In this document: positions 45,777 through 55,926 of the stretch, in pieces
Position numbering within the stretch: the first letter of the stretch is position 1
Layout of the letters: the number at the start of each line of letters is the position of its first letter
Source: Apophysomyces variabilis
Lineage: Eukaryota; Mucoromycota; Mucoromycetes; Mucorales; Mucoraceae
Assembly (NCBI GenBank): GCA_002749535.1
Contig: MZZL01000405.1
Span: forward strand, 679,324 to 743,323
Length of the DNA stretch: 64,000 nucleotides
Direction: 5' to 3'
Program-made: the position numbers and the translations under genes
Notes under the pieces: model-generated
The model's database searches: none
Told to the model about the DNA's origin: nothing
The model's input: the letters and a program-made list of their open reading frames with translations, nothing else

Positions 45777-46344
45777 TGTCGTACTTCTTTTTGGCTGATC
45801 CAATCAATGGCCACGGAAGTTCGGTTGAATAGCAAGAGATATAACAAACAAGAAATGAAGAATAAAACGAATGATGATCTTTATTGCTTTCTGCGTCTAT
45901 GATATTTATACTGAATTATTTCTATAACTTGATCGTTAGTGAGTCATGGAGGATTATGTTCTTGAGTAACCATAGTCATCCATGACTCACATTGAGAGCA
46001 ATTGACACACCATGGTGGAAGGTAGCACTTGTCGTAGCATACTTCCTTGTGTCACCTTTTTGCTACTTTTGGTATACGCTAGTACCACCATTTCTCTTTG
46101 TACGTCAAATGCTTTCACTGTGAGTCATGGATGACTATTGTTACTCAAGGGCATAACGCTCCATGACTCACTAACGATCAAAATGTAGAAAACAGTAGAA
46201 AACCATTCAGTATAAATAACTTGGAATTGGAAAGCAATAAAATCATCATTCGCTTATTTCTCTTATTTTCCTTTGTTCTATCTGACGCTATTCAACTACA
46301 CTTCCGTGGCCATTGATTGGATCAGCCAAAAAGAAGTACGACAC
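45777..46344. mobile_element. Foldback (MITE-like) element with nested inverted repeats
   Basis: The outer arms, about 150 bp each (45777 to about 45925 and about 46205 to 46344), are imperfect reverse complements. They share for example GGCTGATCCAATCAATGGCC on the left and its complement on the right. The inner arms, about 60 bp (45931-45990 and 46121-46180), are inverted copies beginning GATCGTTAGTGAGTCATGGA. Each inner arm is itself a smaller palindrome bounded by TGAGTCATGG and its complement. The spacer is about 130 bp. There is no coding capacity. A nested MITE inside a foldback is one explanation. Confidence 0.75.
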
Positions 46345-46402
46345 ACTGACGCGCTCCAAATCAGGCAAAAAGGTAGTACAAGGAAAACTGCTACGACAAA
46401 AG

Positions 46403-46597
46403 TGTCGTGTACTCTTAGATTTTTGGTTTCACTTTCAATATCAGTGCCCCATAGGTTTCATAGCGTGGGTAACGCTCCAAGTCTAGACAACTATAAATTA
46501 AGAAGAATGGCATCAAAATAAAAAGGGAGTTTTTTGGATAGTCTATCTTACTTTGGAAATCTTGTCTGTTATATCAGATTCAAGTAACGATACGACA
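46403..46597 (+). repeat. 5' LTR of Ty3/gypsy element
   Basis: This 195-bp repeat starts TGTCGTG and ends CGACA, so it has TG...CA ends, and it matches the right LTR except for a 4-nt indel (TACT present here). A TATAAAT box lies near 46490. The bases just before it (AAAG) match those just after the right LTR. The polyprotein ATG follows only 22 nt downstream of this LTR, leaving little room for a primer-binding site; TTGGTAGCTGATGC sits there. Confidence 0.92.
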
Positions 46598-46618
46598 ATT
46601 GGTAGCTGATGCTATTTT

Positions 46619-49600
46619 ATGGACTCGCCCACTGGTTCCCATTCAGGAGAAATAGTATACAGTGAAGAAGATAAAAGACGATTTGAAATCGAGATACGAG
46701 TACAAGATATCTTGCCAAGCGGATTACGTGAAGAATTCCAGAAGTATCGACAAAGCAAGTACATACCTTCTGAAGAACGGCTTGCCTCGACGACACGTCG
46801 AGAAGAACATTGGCTAAAACAAGCAAAGAAAATAGCAGAAAACTTTGTGAGACATCATAGTCAGGAAATGAATCCACCGCCCGAGCATTCTGTGGTACCG
46901 AATTCCACTACACAATTACTACCTGGTTTACGCCTACCACCGCCAGAAACTTATCATGGAGACCGAACTACTAGCGTCATCGAAAATTGGCTCTTATCGT
47001 TAGATCGCTATCTAGAATTTTACGAAGTACCTCAGCATCGTTGGCTCAAAGTTGCAGTTACTCTTCTTCGAGACCGAGCCTTAACCTGGTGGAACCGTTT
47101 AGTACTAGAAGACCGTGCCCCAACTACTTGGGACGGGTTTAAGCAGCAGCTCAATCATCAATTTCGACCAGCATATGCTAAACAAACAGCTCGCCATCGC
47201 CTCCGCGAACTAAAGCAGACTGGGTCTATTACAGATTATGTTGACGCATTCGAGGATCTACGATTGGAATTGCCCACCGTCACTGACGAAGAAGCTCTAG
47301 ACCGCTTCGTTGCAGGACTCAAAATGACTGCCGCCGCACATGTTACTGAGAAAGATCCTATTGATTATGAAGACGCAGTGCGTATTGCTCTTGCCTATGA
47401 AAGTGGACGCCGATTGGGTTATGGCACGAGTGCACAAACATCTACTCCAGAATATCTAAGACATGATGGAGTAGCACCTATGGATGTTAGCGCAGTAGTA
47501 GCCACTGTTCTCTCTCAGTTAAATACTACGGCTACTGAGCGCCGTCGCCCTATATCTGGGTCATCGAAAAACCCACCGCGATGTTATTGGTGCCAACGAA
47601 CGGGCCATATACAACGTAATTGTCGTGAAAGAGCACGCGAAATTCGCAAAATGGATGAAGAACATAGACGGGCCCAATCAAATGCTCAGCGACCTATCAG
47701 TAATCTGAATGCTGTTGAATCTGTAGATAGTGTTCCTTCAGAAATAAATAATGAAGCAGTTGACAACTATTCGACTATGCCCTCCACAGATACACATCCC
47801 ATTTCTCCTGACTCTAAATTCTTTCAGGCGATGAATGCAATATCTGTACAAAGCCTTCCATTGTACGAGATTACTATCAAAGACAAACAATTTAAAGTTC
47901 TAATTGACAGCGGAGCGAGTACCAACTACGTAAGCCCGCAGGTGGCCACCTTAGCTAACACAGTATATCGTGCACCATTGGATCAGTCAGTAGAAACGGC
48001 TAATGGTCAACGATCACCCATAGAAGGACGAGCTTCTTTATGCGGTACTCTCGGTCCTTACCTCACCACTTTTGATGCCTTGGTTTTCCAATCAAAGTTC
48101 GATGTGATCCTCGGGAATACTTGGTTGAAGCAAGTATCCCCGGTACCAAATTGGAGTCAACAGACTTGGACTATTTCGGACAAGGGTCGCACACATGTAA
48201 TCACACCATGCTCGCAAACCACGACGGATGAAAATGTCAATAGCTTGCTGTCAGCGAAACAAGTAGAAAAACTTTTACGACAGGAAAACGCTCAATGCTT
48301 CCTCGTGCACTTGCAAAATGACGCTAAGGAACAGTTAAACAATATGGAATGGGTGCAAAATTTGATTAGTGAATTCCAAGAAGTCTTCGCTGACGATATT
48401 ACAAGTCTCCCCCCAGATCGCGATGTACAACATGTGATCAATACACGAGATGCTACCCCTGTCAATCGAACGCCTTATAAAATGAGCCCACGCGAGCTGG
48501 ACGAATTGCAACGACAGCTCAAAGAATTACTAAACAAAGGTCACATTCAACCAAGCTCATCGCCCTGGGGCGCTCCAGTGCTATTTGTCCGCAAAAAGAA
48601 TGGTGAACTACGGATGTGCGTGGACTATCGCGCATTAAATAAGGTTACTATTCGCAACAACCATCCGTTACCAAGAATAGACGAATGTCTGGACCGAATT
48701 CGGGACGCCCGCATCTTTTCGTCTCTAGATCTCAAATCCGGTTACCATCAAGTACGGATACAAGCTAGCGATGTACCTAAAACAGCTTTTAACACGCGGT
48801 ATGGTCAATTCGAATTTTTGGTGTTACCTTTCGGTCTAACCAATGCGCCCCCGACATTTCAACGCCTAATGAATACGGTTCTCAAAGACTGTCTTGATAA
48901 ATTTGCCCTAGTTTACTTGGATGACATCCTTATTTTCAGTCGGACAATGGAAGAACATAAGGAACATGTGCGCTATGTATTACAGAAACTACGAGACGCG
49001 CAGTTAATTGCCAATCCAAGCAAATGCACATTTGGTAAACGACAGCTGTCCTTTCTAGGATTTGAGATCTCAGAGAGAGGTATCCTTCCTTCCAAGGACA
49101 AGGTTAAAGCAGTAGAAGAATGGCCCGTCCCGAAGAACGTTCAGGAAGTTAGGCAGTTTATTGGCCTAGCCCAGCATTACCGCCGGTTCATTCCTGGTTT
49201 TGCCTCCATTGCTGCACCCATTACCGATCTAACAAGAGGAACAGGACACAAACAGCGCGCCATAGAATGGACTCAGGAGTGCCAGCATAGCTTCCAGCTT
49301 CTCAAAAGTAAACTTACGGATGCCCCAGTTTTGCAGGCTCCCGATATGAGTAAATCATTCCGCATTGAGACTGATGCTTCGGATTACGGAATTGGCGCCG
49401 TACTACTCCAGCAAAATTGTCAGGGTAACTGGTGTCCTATCGCATATGAATCGAGAAAGCTGTCTCAGACCGAGAGACTGTACCCGGCACAAGAACGTGA
49501 GCTGCTCGCTGTTCTTCACGCCTTACGCACCTGGCGATGCTTCATTGACGGGGTAGAACGCAATTACGTTGTTTACGTTGATCATTTATCCTTAAAACAC

Positions 49601-51115
49601 TTGCGCACACAAAAAAAACCCACCGAACGGCTTATCCGCTGGTTGAACGACATTGAGTCTTTTGATCCCGATATTCAATATCGACCAGGGACCGAAAACA
49701 CAGTCCCTGATCTACTTTCTCGGGTGGGAGGACCTGAATGTGAGCCCGCTGCCGTAAACATTGAACCGCAGTATTTATATATGCTAACGGAAGAAACAAG
49801 TACGGATCCTCTTAATGACTGGCCACGCTTTTACACAAGAGATCCCGACGACTGGCCGGATAAGATTAAAGCAAAACTGGAAAAGCACAAACACCAATTT
49901 GTGGTCCGAGATCAAATGATATACTACAAACCAACCCCTACAACACCTCGCGAATTACGCTATGTGGTCTTCGCACGACGAGCCAACTTGGTCGAAGATT
50001 TTCACAAAGGATTCGGTCACACTGGCGTCGGCACATTATACGAGGTTATGAGAACGCGTTGGTGGTGGCCTGGTATGCGGAATGATATTCAGCAATGGAT
50101 AAAGACTTGCCAGCAATGCCAACTCTCGGCTAACGAGGATCGACAACAACATAAAGCCCCCATGCATACTCTGGATGTTCCGGCTGCGTTCTCCCGGTGG
50201 CACCTCGATTTCATTGGTGAATTGCCAATGACAGCCGATGGGAATCGTTGGATATTAGTAGCAGTAGACTATTCAACCAATTGGCCAATAGCACGCGCAA
50301 TGTCTGAAGCAACTGGAAAAGAGATCGTTAAGTTCATCTATGAAGAAATTGTCATGCGTTTCGGTTGTCCAGACGAAATTCTTACCGATCGCGGCACAAA
50401 TTTCATGTCGAATGTAGTAGCTCAATACGTCCGATTACTGAAAACCAACCATACACTCACGTCTGCCTTTCACCCACGGACAAATGGAAAATGTGAACGA
50501 CTGAACAAGACCTTAAAAACGATGCTCAAGAAATATGCCAACGGCGATATATACTCCTGGGATCGATATTTGAATACAGCTCTATGGGCCTGTCGCATAC
50601 GAAGGCATCGAACCACGAAATTTAGCCCATTTTATCTAACATACGGTCGAGAACCTAAACTCCCGGGAGACCCTATTTGCCCGTGGATCAGACTGAATGA
50701 CAAGGAACCTGCACCAGAACTGTTGGCTGACGATGCATTAACCTATCTCCGAAAATTACGGGAAGCTCGTCGCCTCGCTGAAACCAGGTTACAGAGAAAT
50801 GCAACTCAAGACAAAAAACGCTGGGATGACGCATTACGTACAGAGACCCAAATCTTTGACATAGGTGACATGGTACTTCTAAGGCATGAAAGCAAAAAAG
50901 GTCTCGAGTATTCATGGATGGGCCCATACATTGTTTTGGATCGCAACCTTGACAATGACATTTATCGCATTCACGAGATCAATGGCAAGGAATATGCATC
51001 ATGGGTACACACAGATCGTCTTCGACCTGCAATCGTTACTAACCAGACACGTGATCAACCTTGGTATATCCCACGAGTGTCTCGCGCTCTTCACTCCGGT
51101 CAACCTGATTCCTAA
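46619..51115 (+). CDS. Ty3/gypsy Gag-Pol polyprotein
   Basis: One 1498-residue frame encodes all retroelement functions in gypsy order. Gag occupies about 1-320 and ends in a CCHC zinc knuckle near 322-335 (CYWCQRTGHIQRNC). The aspartic protease motif LIDSGAS is near 428. Reverse transcriptase is recognised by YLDDILIF near 765, RNase H by ETDASDYGIGAVLL near 917, and the integrase zinc domain by HKGFGHTG and CQQCQ near 1130-1165. The integrase core acidic residues lie in HLDFIGEL (about 1195), LTDRGTNF (about 1254) and NGKCERLNK (about 1293). WMGPY near 1434 is the GPF/Y module. No chromodomain follows. There is no frameshift or stop between Gag and Pol, as in single-ORF elements such as Tf1, so Gag excess would need proteolytic or other control. 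All key catalytic residues are present. Confidence 0.96.
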   Translation: MDSPTGSHSGEIVYSEEDKRRFEIEIRVQDILPSGLREEFQKYRQSKYIPSEERLASTTRREEHWLKQAKKIAENFVRHHSQEMNPPPEHSVVPNSTTQLLPGLRLPPPETYHGDRTTSVIENWLLSLDRYLEFYEVPQHRWLKVAVTLLRDRALTWWNRLVLEDRAPTTWDGFKQQLNHQFRPAYAKQTARHRLRELKQTGSITDYVDAFEDLRLELPTVTDEEALDRFVAGLKMTAAAHVTEKDPIDYEDAVRIALAYESGRRLGYGTSAQTSTPEYLRHDGVAPMDVSAVVATVLSQLNTTATERRRPISGSSKNPPRCYWCQRTGHIQRNCRERAREIRKMDEEHRRAQSNAQRPISNLNAVESVDSVPSEINNEAVDNYSTMPSTDTHPISPDSKFFQAMNAISVQSLPLYEITIKDKQFKVLIDSGASTNYVSPQVATLANTVYRAPLDQSVETANGQRSPIEGRASLCGTLGPYLTTFDALVFQSKFDVILGNTWLKQVSPVPNWSQQTWTISDKGRTHVITPCSQTTTDENVNSLLSAKQVEKLLRQENAQCFLVHLQNDAKEQLNNMEWVQNLISEFQEVFADDITSLPPDRDVQHVINTRDATPVNRTPYKMSPRELDELQRQLKELLNKGHIQPSSSPWGAPVLFVRKKNGELRMCVDYRALNKVTIRNNHPLPRIDECLDRIRDARIFSSLDLKSGYHQVRIQASDVPKTAFNTRYGQFEFLVLPFGLTNAPPTFQRLMNTVLKDCLDKFALVYLDDILIFSRTMEEHKEHVRYVLQKLRDAQLIANPSKCTFGKRQLSFLGFEISERGILPSKDKVKAVEEWPVPKNVQEVRQFIGLAQHYRRFIPGFASIAAPITDLTRGTGHKQRAIEWTQECQHSFQLLKSKLTDAPVLQAPDMSKSFRIETDASDYGIGAVLLQQNCQGNWCPIAYESRKLSQTERLYPAQERELLAVLHALRTWRCFIDGVERNYVVYVDHLSLKHLRTQKKPTERLIRWLNDIESFDPDIQYRPGTENTVPDLLSRVGGPECEPAAVNIEPQYLYMLTEETSTDPLNDWPRFYTRDPDDWPDKIKAKLEKHKHQFVVRDQMIYYKPTPTTPRELRYVVFARRANLVEDFHKGFGHTGVGTLYEVMRTRWWWPGMRNDIQQWIKTCQQCQLSANEDRQQHKAPMHTLDVPAAFSRWHLDFIGELPMTADGNRWILVAVDYSTNWPIARAMSEATGKEIVKFIYEEIVMRFGCPDEILTDRGTNFMSNVVAQYVRLLKTNHTLTSAFHPRTNGKCERLNKTLKTMLKKYANGDIYSWDRYLNTALWACRIRRHRTTKFSPFYLTYGREPKLPGDPICPWIRLNDKEPAPELLADDALTYLRKLREARRLAETRLQRNATQDKKRWDDALRTETQIFDIGDMVLLRHESKKGLEYSWMGPYIVLDRNLDNDIYRIHEINGKEYASWVHTDRLRPAIVTNQTRDQPWYIPRVSRALHSGQPDS

Positions 51116-51203
51116 ACTCTTTCTACTTCTTCGTTTCATACTCCTTGTATACTCTGTGTTCACCCATTGTTCGAGGTCGAACAAAATTCTACGGAGGGGA
51201 TAT

Positions 51204-51394
51204 TGTCGTGTACTCTTAGATTTTTGGTTTCACTTTCAATATCAGTGCCCCATAGGTTTCATAGCGTGGGTAACGCTCCAAGTCTAGACAACTATAAATT
51301 AAGAAGAATGGCATCAAAATAAAAAGGGAGTTTTTTGGATAGTCTATCTTTGGAAATCTTGTCTGTTATATCAGATTCAAGTAACGATACGACA
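51204..51394 (+). repeat. 3' LTR of Ty3/gypsy element
   Basis: This 191-bp copy of the left LTR starts TGTCGTG and ends CGACA and lacks four bases present in the left LTR. The preceding GGAGGGGATAT includes the polypurine tract. Confidence 0.92.
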
Positions 51395-51404
51395 AAAGTG
51401 ATGG

Positions 51405-51411
51405 AAAAAAA
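51405..51411 (-). terminator. RNA polymerase III terminator of tRNA-Thr
   Basis: A run of seven A on the plus strand is T7 on the tRNA strand, starting one base after the tRNA 3' end. This is a standard Pol III stop. It lies between the tRNA and the retrotransposon. Confidence 0.8.
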
Positions 51412-51412
51412 T

Positions 51413-51485
51413 TGCCTTCTGCCAGAATCGAACTGGCGACCTTCTGCTTACTAGGCAGACGCTCTGCCAACTGAGCCAAGAAGGC
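51413..51485 (-). tRNA. tRNA-Thr, anticodon AGU
   Basis: The minus strand folds into a full cloverleaf of 73 nt. The acceptor stem GCCTTCT pairs with AGAAGGC, followed by discriminator A. The A-box region is TGGCTCAGTTGG. The anticodon stem TCTGC pairs with GCAGA around loop CTAGTAA, giving anticodon AGT (AGU). The B-box/T-arm is GGTCGCCAGTTCGATTCTGGC-like with GTTCGATTC. There is no intron. AGU reads threonine ACU/ACC after A-to-I editing. The gene is intact despite the retroelement 18 bp beyond its 3' end. Confidence 0.93.
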
Positions 51486-52550
51486 AGATACCATTGACAC
51501 GATGTGTTGTAGTTTTTTCCGGCCGTACACAGGACAAACATCAACATCGAATTGGCATCGAAATCACAAGAAATGTCCAGAGTATTCACGATGAACAGAT
51601 TTACGTACACAACAATTACACCGGTTGTAGTGCACCTAAGTGGGGTGCACTGAGAGGGGGTGCGCGAGCGGAAAACGAAAATGACCGAACAATCCTGAAG
51701 TTAACAATGCAGTGTATAAAACCGGGTGTAACACGTCGTGATAAATTACACACGACATCTGTCTCTCAAGTACATCCATGGACCTTACCTATCGACACAA
51801 TTTCGTCTTTTGTATCCTTTGTTATCGTCATTTTTCTATTGGTAATCTTAATATGTCTTTGGCCTTAGGACAAACTTAGTTTTCTTAAAGGCAATAGAAA
51901 TAAATATAGTGGGATCCGATAGGAAAAACCACAGCGAATTTTACCACACCTTTTCTGCTTAATCGAACAAGTGGCATTCTACGCTTAGATTGCACTTATT
52001 CAGTTGGTTGTCTTTTTTTTGTATCTTCCCTTTGTAAACCTCTTTATTGTTGTTTCGCTTTAGCTGTTGTTGAGTTATTGTTGTCATTGGATCATCGGAC
52101 GATCATTGAAACAAGTAACTAGCAATAGGCTTATTGTGTCATATTTTGTATTGCCTTTTGAGATCCTATTTTATTGTACCCTTCTGCCACAACTTAGTAT
52201 ATCTATTTTATCGAGATCTTTTTCTTGTCTGTATACCTTTTCTAGTGTTGGTTCTGCTAACGTCTTTTATTATCCCTAACGTGTACTTCCAACCCCCATA
52301 CAAACACCGCACGCGTCAGCATCTCAAATCAGAGATTTTTAGTCAACCAAAAATTATTAAAAATTAACGGCTTTTATACCTTTCTTGCAATTAACATTTA
52401 AGCAAGCAGTAAAAATATACTAAAAACTTATACAGAGAACGATTCTGATGACAAGCATACTATGAAAAAAATAATACTATATTAAAACTATAAGTTTTAT
52501 ATTAAAAAAATAAAGTTTAAATATAAAAATATTGTAAAAGCTTTTTATTC
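51486..52550. other. Intergenic between tRNA-Thr and hAT element
   Basis: A plus-strand frame at 51494-51868 overlaps the tRNA 5' flank and ends in a hydrophobic stretch, but it has no supporting features. From 52300 to 52550 the DNA is very AT-rich. No gene was accepted. Confidence 0.4.
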
Positions 52551-55500
52551 TAGGGTTCTGTATGGTTTGGTTCTTCTCAGTTCTTCGGCAGAACTGAATC
52601 GAACCGTCATAGTGAAGGAACTAAACCGAACCGACCTAATCAAGCTAAAACTTGGGAAAACAAGAAAAGGACTATATAGGGACCTTTTTACTGGAAAGCC
52701 AAGGAGTATAAAACCTATATATAATGTGGTTATTGTGAAAAGAGAATAACTTCTGTAGAAAATATAGTCATCGTAGTTCAAAAACTGTTTTACATTGAGA
52801 TTAGCTTGGCATTTCACTCATTTCAGTTGGCTAAGATGAGCCTTGGTTTTGCGCTCTACTAATTCATTCAGATGATGAAATGAGCATTTCGTCATTAATG
52901 AATTTCTATGGAGATGGTCGTAAATCAGGCAAATGGTATGCGCTGGACATGGTAAGTGAAATGACATATGTACTGTATCCCTGTTTTGGCTTCGCGCAGT
53001 AGCAGCAAAAGGCCGTAGAAGTTACCCAAAATGGATAGCTGTAGGATCTGTTCAATGAGATCATCGGCCTTGCTCCTCTTTTAAAAAGACAGGCCGTATT
53101 ATCGTTTGAAGCAAAGCTGTCAACCTTTCAAGTACTTTAATTGTCAAAATGCCAAATTGACAAATAGTATAAATACTGAGAAGTCTCCTACAATAAAAAG
53201 TAAATATCTTTTTCAATACGAATCTTCCAGAGATCCTTGAGGTGCTCTCTCAGATAGGGTAAAATTACTATCGTTTATTGTACCCTGTCTCGATTAACCT
53301 TTGTCAGCAGGCAATGACAGAACGTATGTCGATAGCACGAGAGTCATCTGTGATGTCGCTAGACTCTATGGCTTCAGGCACTGACCTAGGAGAATCTGGA
53401 TCCTTCATTGACGTATAAAATGAAAATAACAGAATGCTCAAAATAAGCGAGACTGAAAATGATCTTCTTTATTTCACAAATGATTGTTCTCTTTAAATAT
53501 CTTTAGAAACGCGTGCGGGTAAAAGCGGGTTGGGGTAGTTACTAATATCTTTTGTAAAATCCGTACGATCGGTAATGACACGTTAATCTTCTGTCTTTTG
53601 ATATTCTGTGTCCGCTAGGGTCCCAGCAACAGATGAATAGATTATGAAGATGTTAGTGTAACCTGATCCATACAGTCATTATAGCCGATATGTTCACTGA
53701 CAGTCTAGACCTGATGTTTTATCCACTGAATATAGTGATGTAATCATGTCAGATATGACATTCATGCTGGATACACAGTCTCAAGAATCTGTTTCAACTG
53801 ACATTGATAATGACGAGGCCAAGGGTAGTTGGATTTTAAAATTCAAGTATGGCGAGCGGTTCGTTGATAAAGATGGGAAAAGCCGGATTCGATGCCTTCT
53901 TCCTGGATGTGGTGGCAAGCATTTTGCAGCAAACCAGTCGTGCACATCTGGACTACTTAAACATTTACGCGTCAAGCACGATGTCACCAGGATCACGGCC
54001 CTCATGCAGGCAAAAATAAACGGGTTCTTGGTGCTCTCGACAAGTTTCTAATTGGCACAAAACGACCTCGAACTTTCAACAAAGTGCAGTTTCATGAGCA
54101 ATTTGTCAAATTCGTTGTGAAAGCTAAGTTACCATTCAATATAAGCGAAAACGAGGAACTACACACATTACTTGAAATGGCAAAGTCAGCACCAACGGTT
54201 GATTCGGTGAAGCTTCCGTCGGCAGACACAGTTGCCAAAAAGGTTTTTTATTTCCATCTTATCCATACATGTTTAACTTACAGAGAAATAGACCAGAGAG
54301 CAGTATTTCCGTTATAAGGACAAGGTTGCCGCTTTGTTAAGCAAAATACCAATGATATCCTGTACCATTGACTCTTGGACAAGTCCTTTTCGTCAAGAAT
54401 TCCTTGGGGTTACAAGTCATTGGATTTCCACATCAACTTGGACGATGCAAGAATTACGGTTGGGCTTTGAGCCTTTGAACGGTCCACATACTGGAGAAAA
54501 TCTGGCGGAAGCATTCTTAACAATCCTTAAAGAGTTTGATCTTGTGCGAAAATCTCTTTACTATAACCAGCGATAATGCGTCAAACATGCTAAAGATGAC
54601 ACAGGTTATAGAAACACGCGCTATAGAAAATGGATGGGTAATTAAATTAATCATATAATTCCTGTATACTTATAATCTCTTGCAAAACTAGCCTTTCCGA
54701 GCAGAGTTGCATCATATACCTTGCTTGGGTCATATTATCAACTTGGCTGTCCAAGACATACTGAAGATCGGCCTATCAGCACAAGCACCAGAAACTGAGG
54801 ATGAACTTGATAATGAACACAAATCCATGGAGACAAATGTCATCATTAAACGGCGAAAAGGCATTAACAAGATAAGGTACAAACGCGCATTCATTTTTCG
54901 TCTTCGCTAAATAACTACTTACCAGATCCTCACCCCAACGGATTGAAAAATTCAAGCGTATTCAATTAAATGAAAAGTGCCCCGACCTCATACTTATAAG
55001 CGACGTTCGTACCCGTTGGAATTCGACGTTCCAAATGCTTGCTCATGCGGTAGTTTTGAAGGATGCTTACATGGCAATGTGTTCCAGTTTGCCAGAGCTG
55101 AACCACTATAAACTTACGGACCACGAGTGGACATGCATTGATCAAGTGAAGAATCTGCTCCATATGTTTGATGTCGTGACCGAACATCTTTCTGCAAGCA
55201 AATGCCATGCGACAATCAATACAAGCATCTTATTTTACAATAAGCTCATGGACTCGCTGGAAGATTTCGCACCTGATACTCAGAACTATACGGAATTGCG
55301 AAACGCTGCCGGGATTGGATTAAAAAAGCTGCAAAAGTACTACTGCAAAACGGATAATACGCACGTCTACGCAGTTGCCACCGCAATGGACCCACGTACG
55401 AAGTTCTCATGGTGGTATCGAAGTGGTTGGGAGGAAGAATGGCAGGTCCTTAGCCAGAACATGGTGAAGGACACTTGGTCCAGTTTTCCGAAAAGAGGAG

Positions 55501-55926
55501 AGGCCGAAGCTGTAGTTGACGAAAAGATGAAGGAGCTTTATGACTTGTACGGAATGCCAAACACATCAGACGAGCTAGCTGATTACATTTCAGAGAAAAT
55601 CTGCGCTCCTACTACAGGAGGTAACAAAGCCTTGGAATTGGTATACTGGCAGATGCAGTCCCATCGATGGCCAAATCTTGCTAACATGGCGGCACAATAT
55701 TTAGCTGTTCCAGCAACGTCAACGCCATCTGAACGATGCTTTTCAGCATCGCGCCTTCTACTTCCCTACACACGTAATCGACTAGACCCACATGTTATAA
55801 AACAGTTAATGCTTTTAGAATCTTGGTCATCCTTTTCTTTTGAATAAACTGGATCTGATTCAGAATTGTGCTAACTAGTCTAAGTGAAAAATGGCTTCGG
55901 TTCTTCGGTTCTTTTGCGGAACACTA
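52551..55926 (+). mobile_element. hAT DNA transposon, approximate limits
   Basis: A broken hAT transposase gene is flanked by candidate ends: TAGGGTTC at 52551 and its near complement GAACACTA ending at 55926. Both ends carry subterminal GGTTCTTCGG/AACCGAA-type words. No matching 8-bp target duplication is visible next to these ends, so the exact limits are uncertain. About 1.2 kb of non-coding DNA precedes the transposase. Confidence 0.5.
53746..55847 (+). pseudogene. hAT-family transposase, two frameshifts
   Basis: The gene model has introns at 54243-54291, 54638-54691 and 54877-54925. In order, the translation shows a BED-type zinc finger (RCLLPGCGGKHF ... HLRVKHD), the catalytic-region motifs CTIDSWTS and ITSDNASNM, the block HHIPCLGHIINLAVQ, VRTRWNSTF, and the C-terminal hAT dimerisation domain with LAVPATSTPSERCFSASRLL. 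The frame slips once in an A run near 54010-54016 and once near 54541-54546. The sense of the two slips is consistent with one lost and one gained base. All other segments remain open with good splice sites, so the copy is recent but not functional as written, unless the slips are assembly errors. Confidence 0.85.

Larger units (their letters stand above)
46403..51394 (+). mobile_element. Complete Ty3/gypsy LTR retrotransposon, 4992 bp
   Basis: Two near-identical LTRs flank one long open frame for a fused Gag-Pol. The left flank ends ACGACAAAAG and the right LTR plus flank read ACGACA then AAAG, giving a likely 4-bp target duplication AAAG (5 bp if an A is shared). A purine tract GGAGGGGA precedes the right LTR as polypurine tract. 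The element points rightwards and ends 18 bp from the 3' end of a minus-strand tRNA-Thr gene. The intact frame and LTR similarity suggest a young, possibly active insertion. Confidence 0.93.

Noticed and set aside
45777..46410. Foldback and LTR as one element because both contain TGTCGT
   Set aside because: Similarity stops after six bases; the LTR has its own pair 4.8 kb away and the foldback has its own arms.
51494..51868. 124-codon plus-strand frame ending in a hydrophobic helix
   Set aside because: Starts inside the tRNA 5' flank, has no family features, and could arise by chance in this AT-rich stretch.
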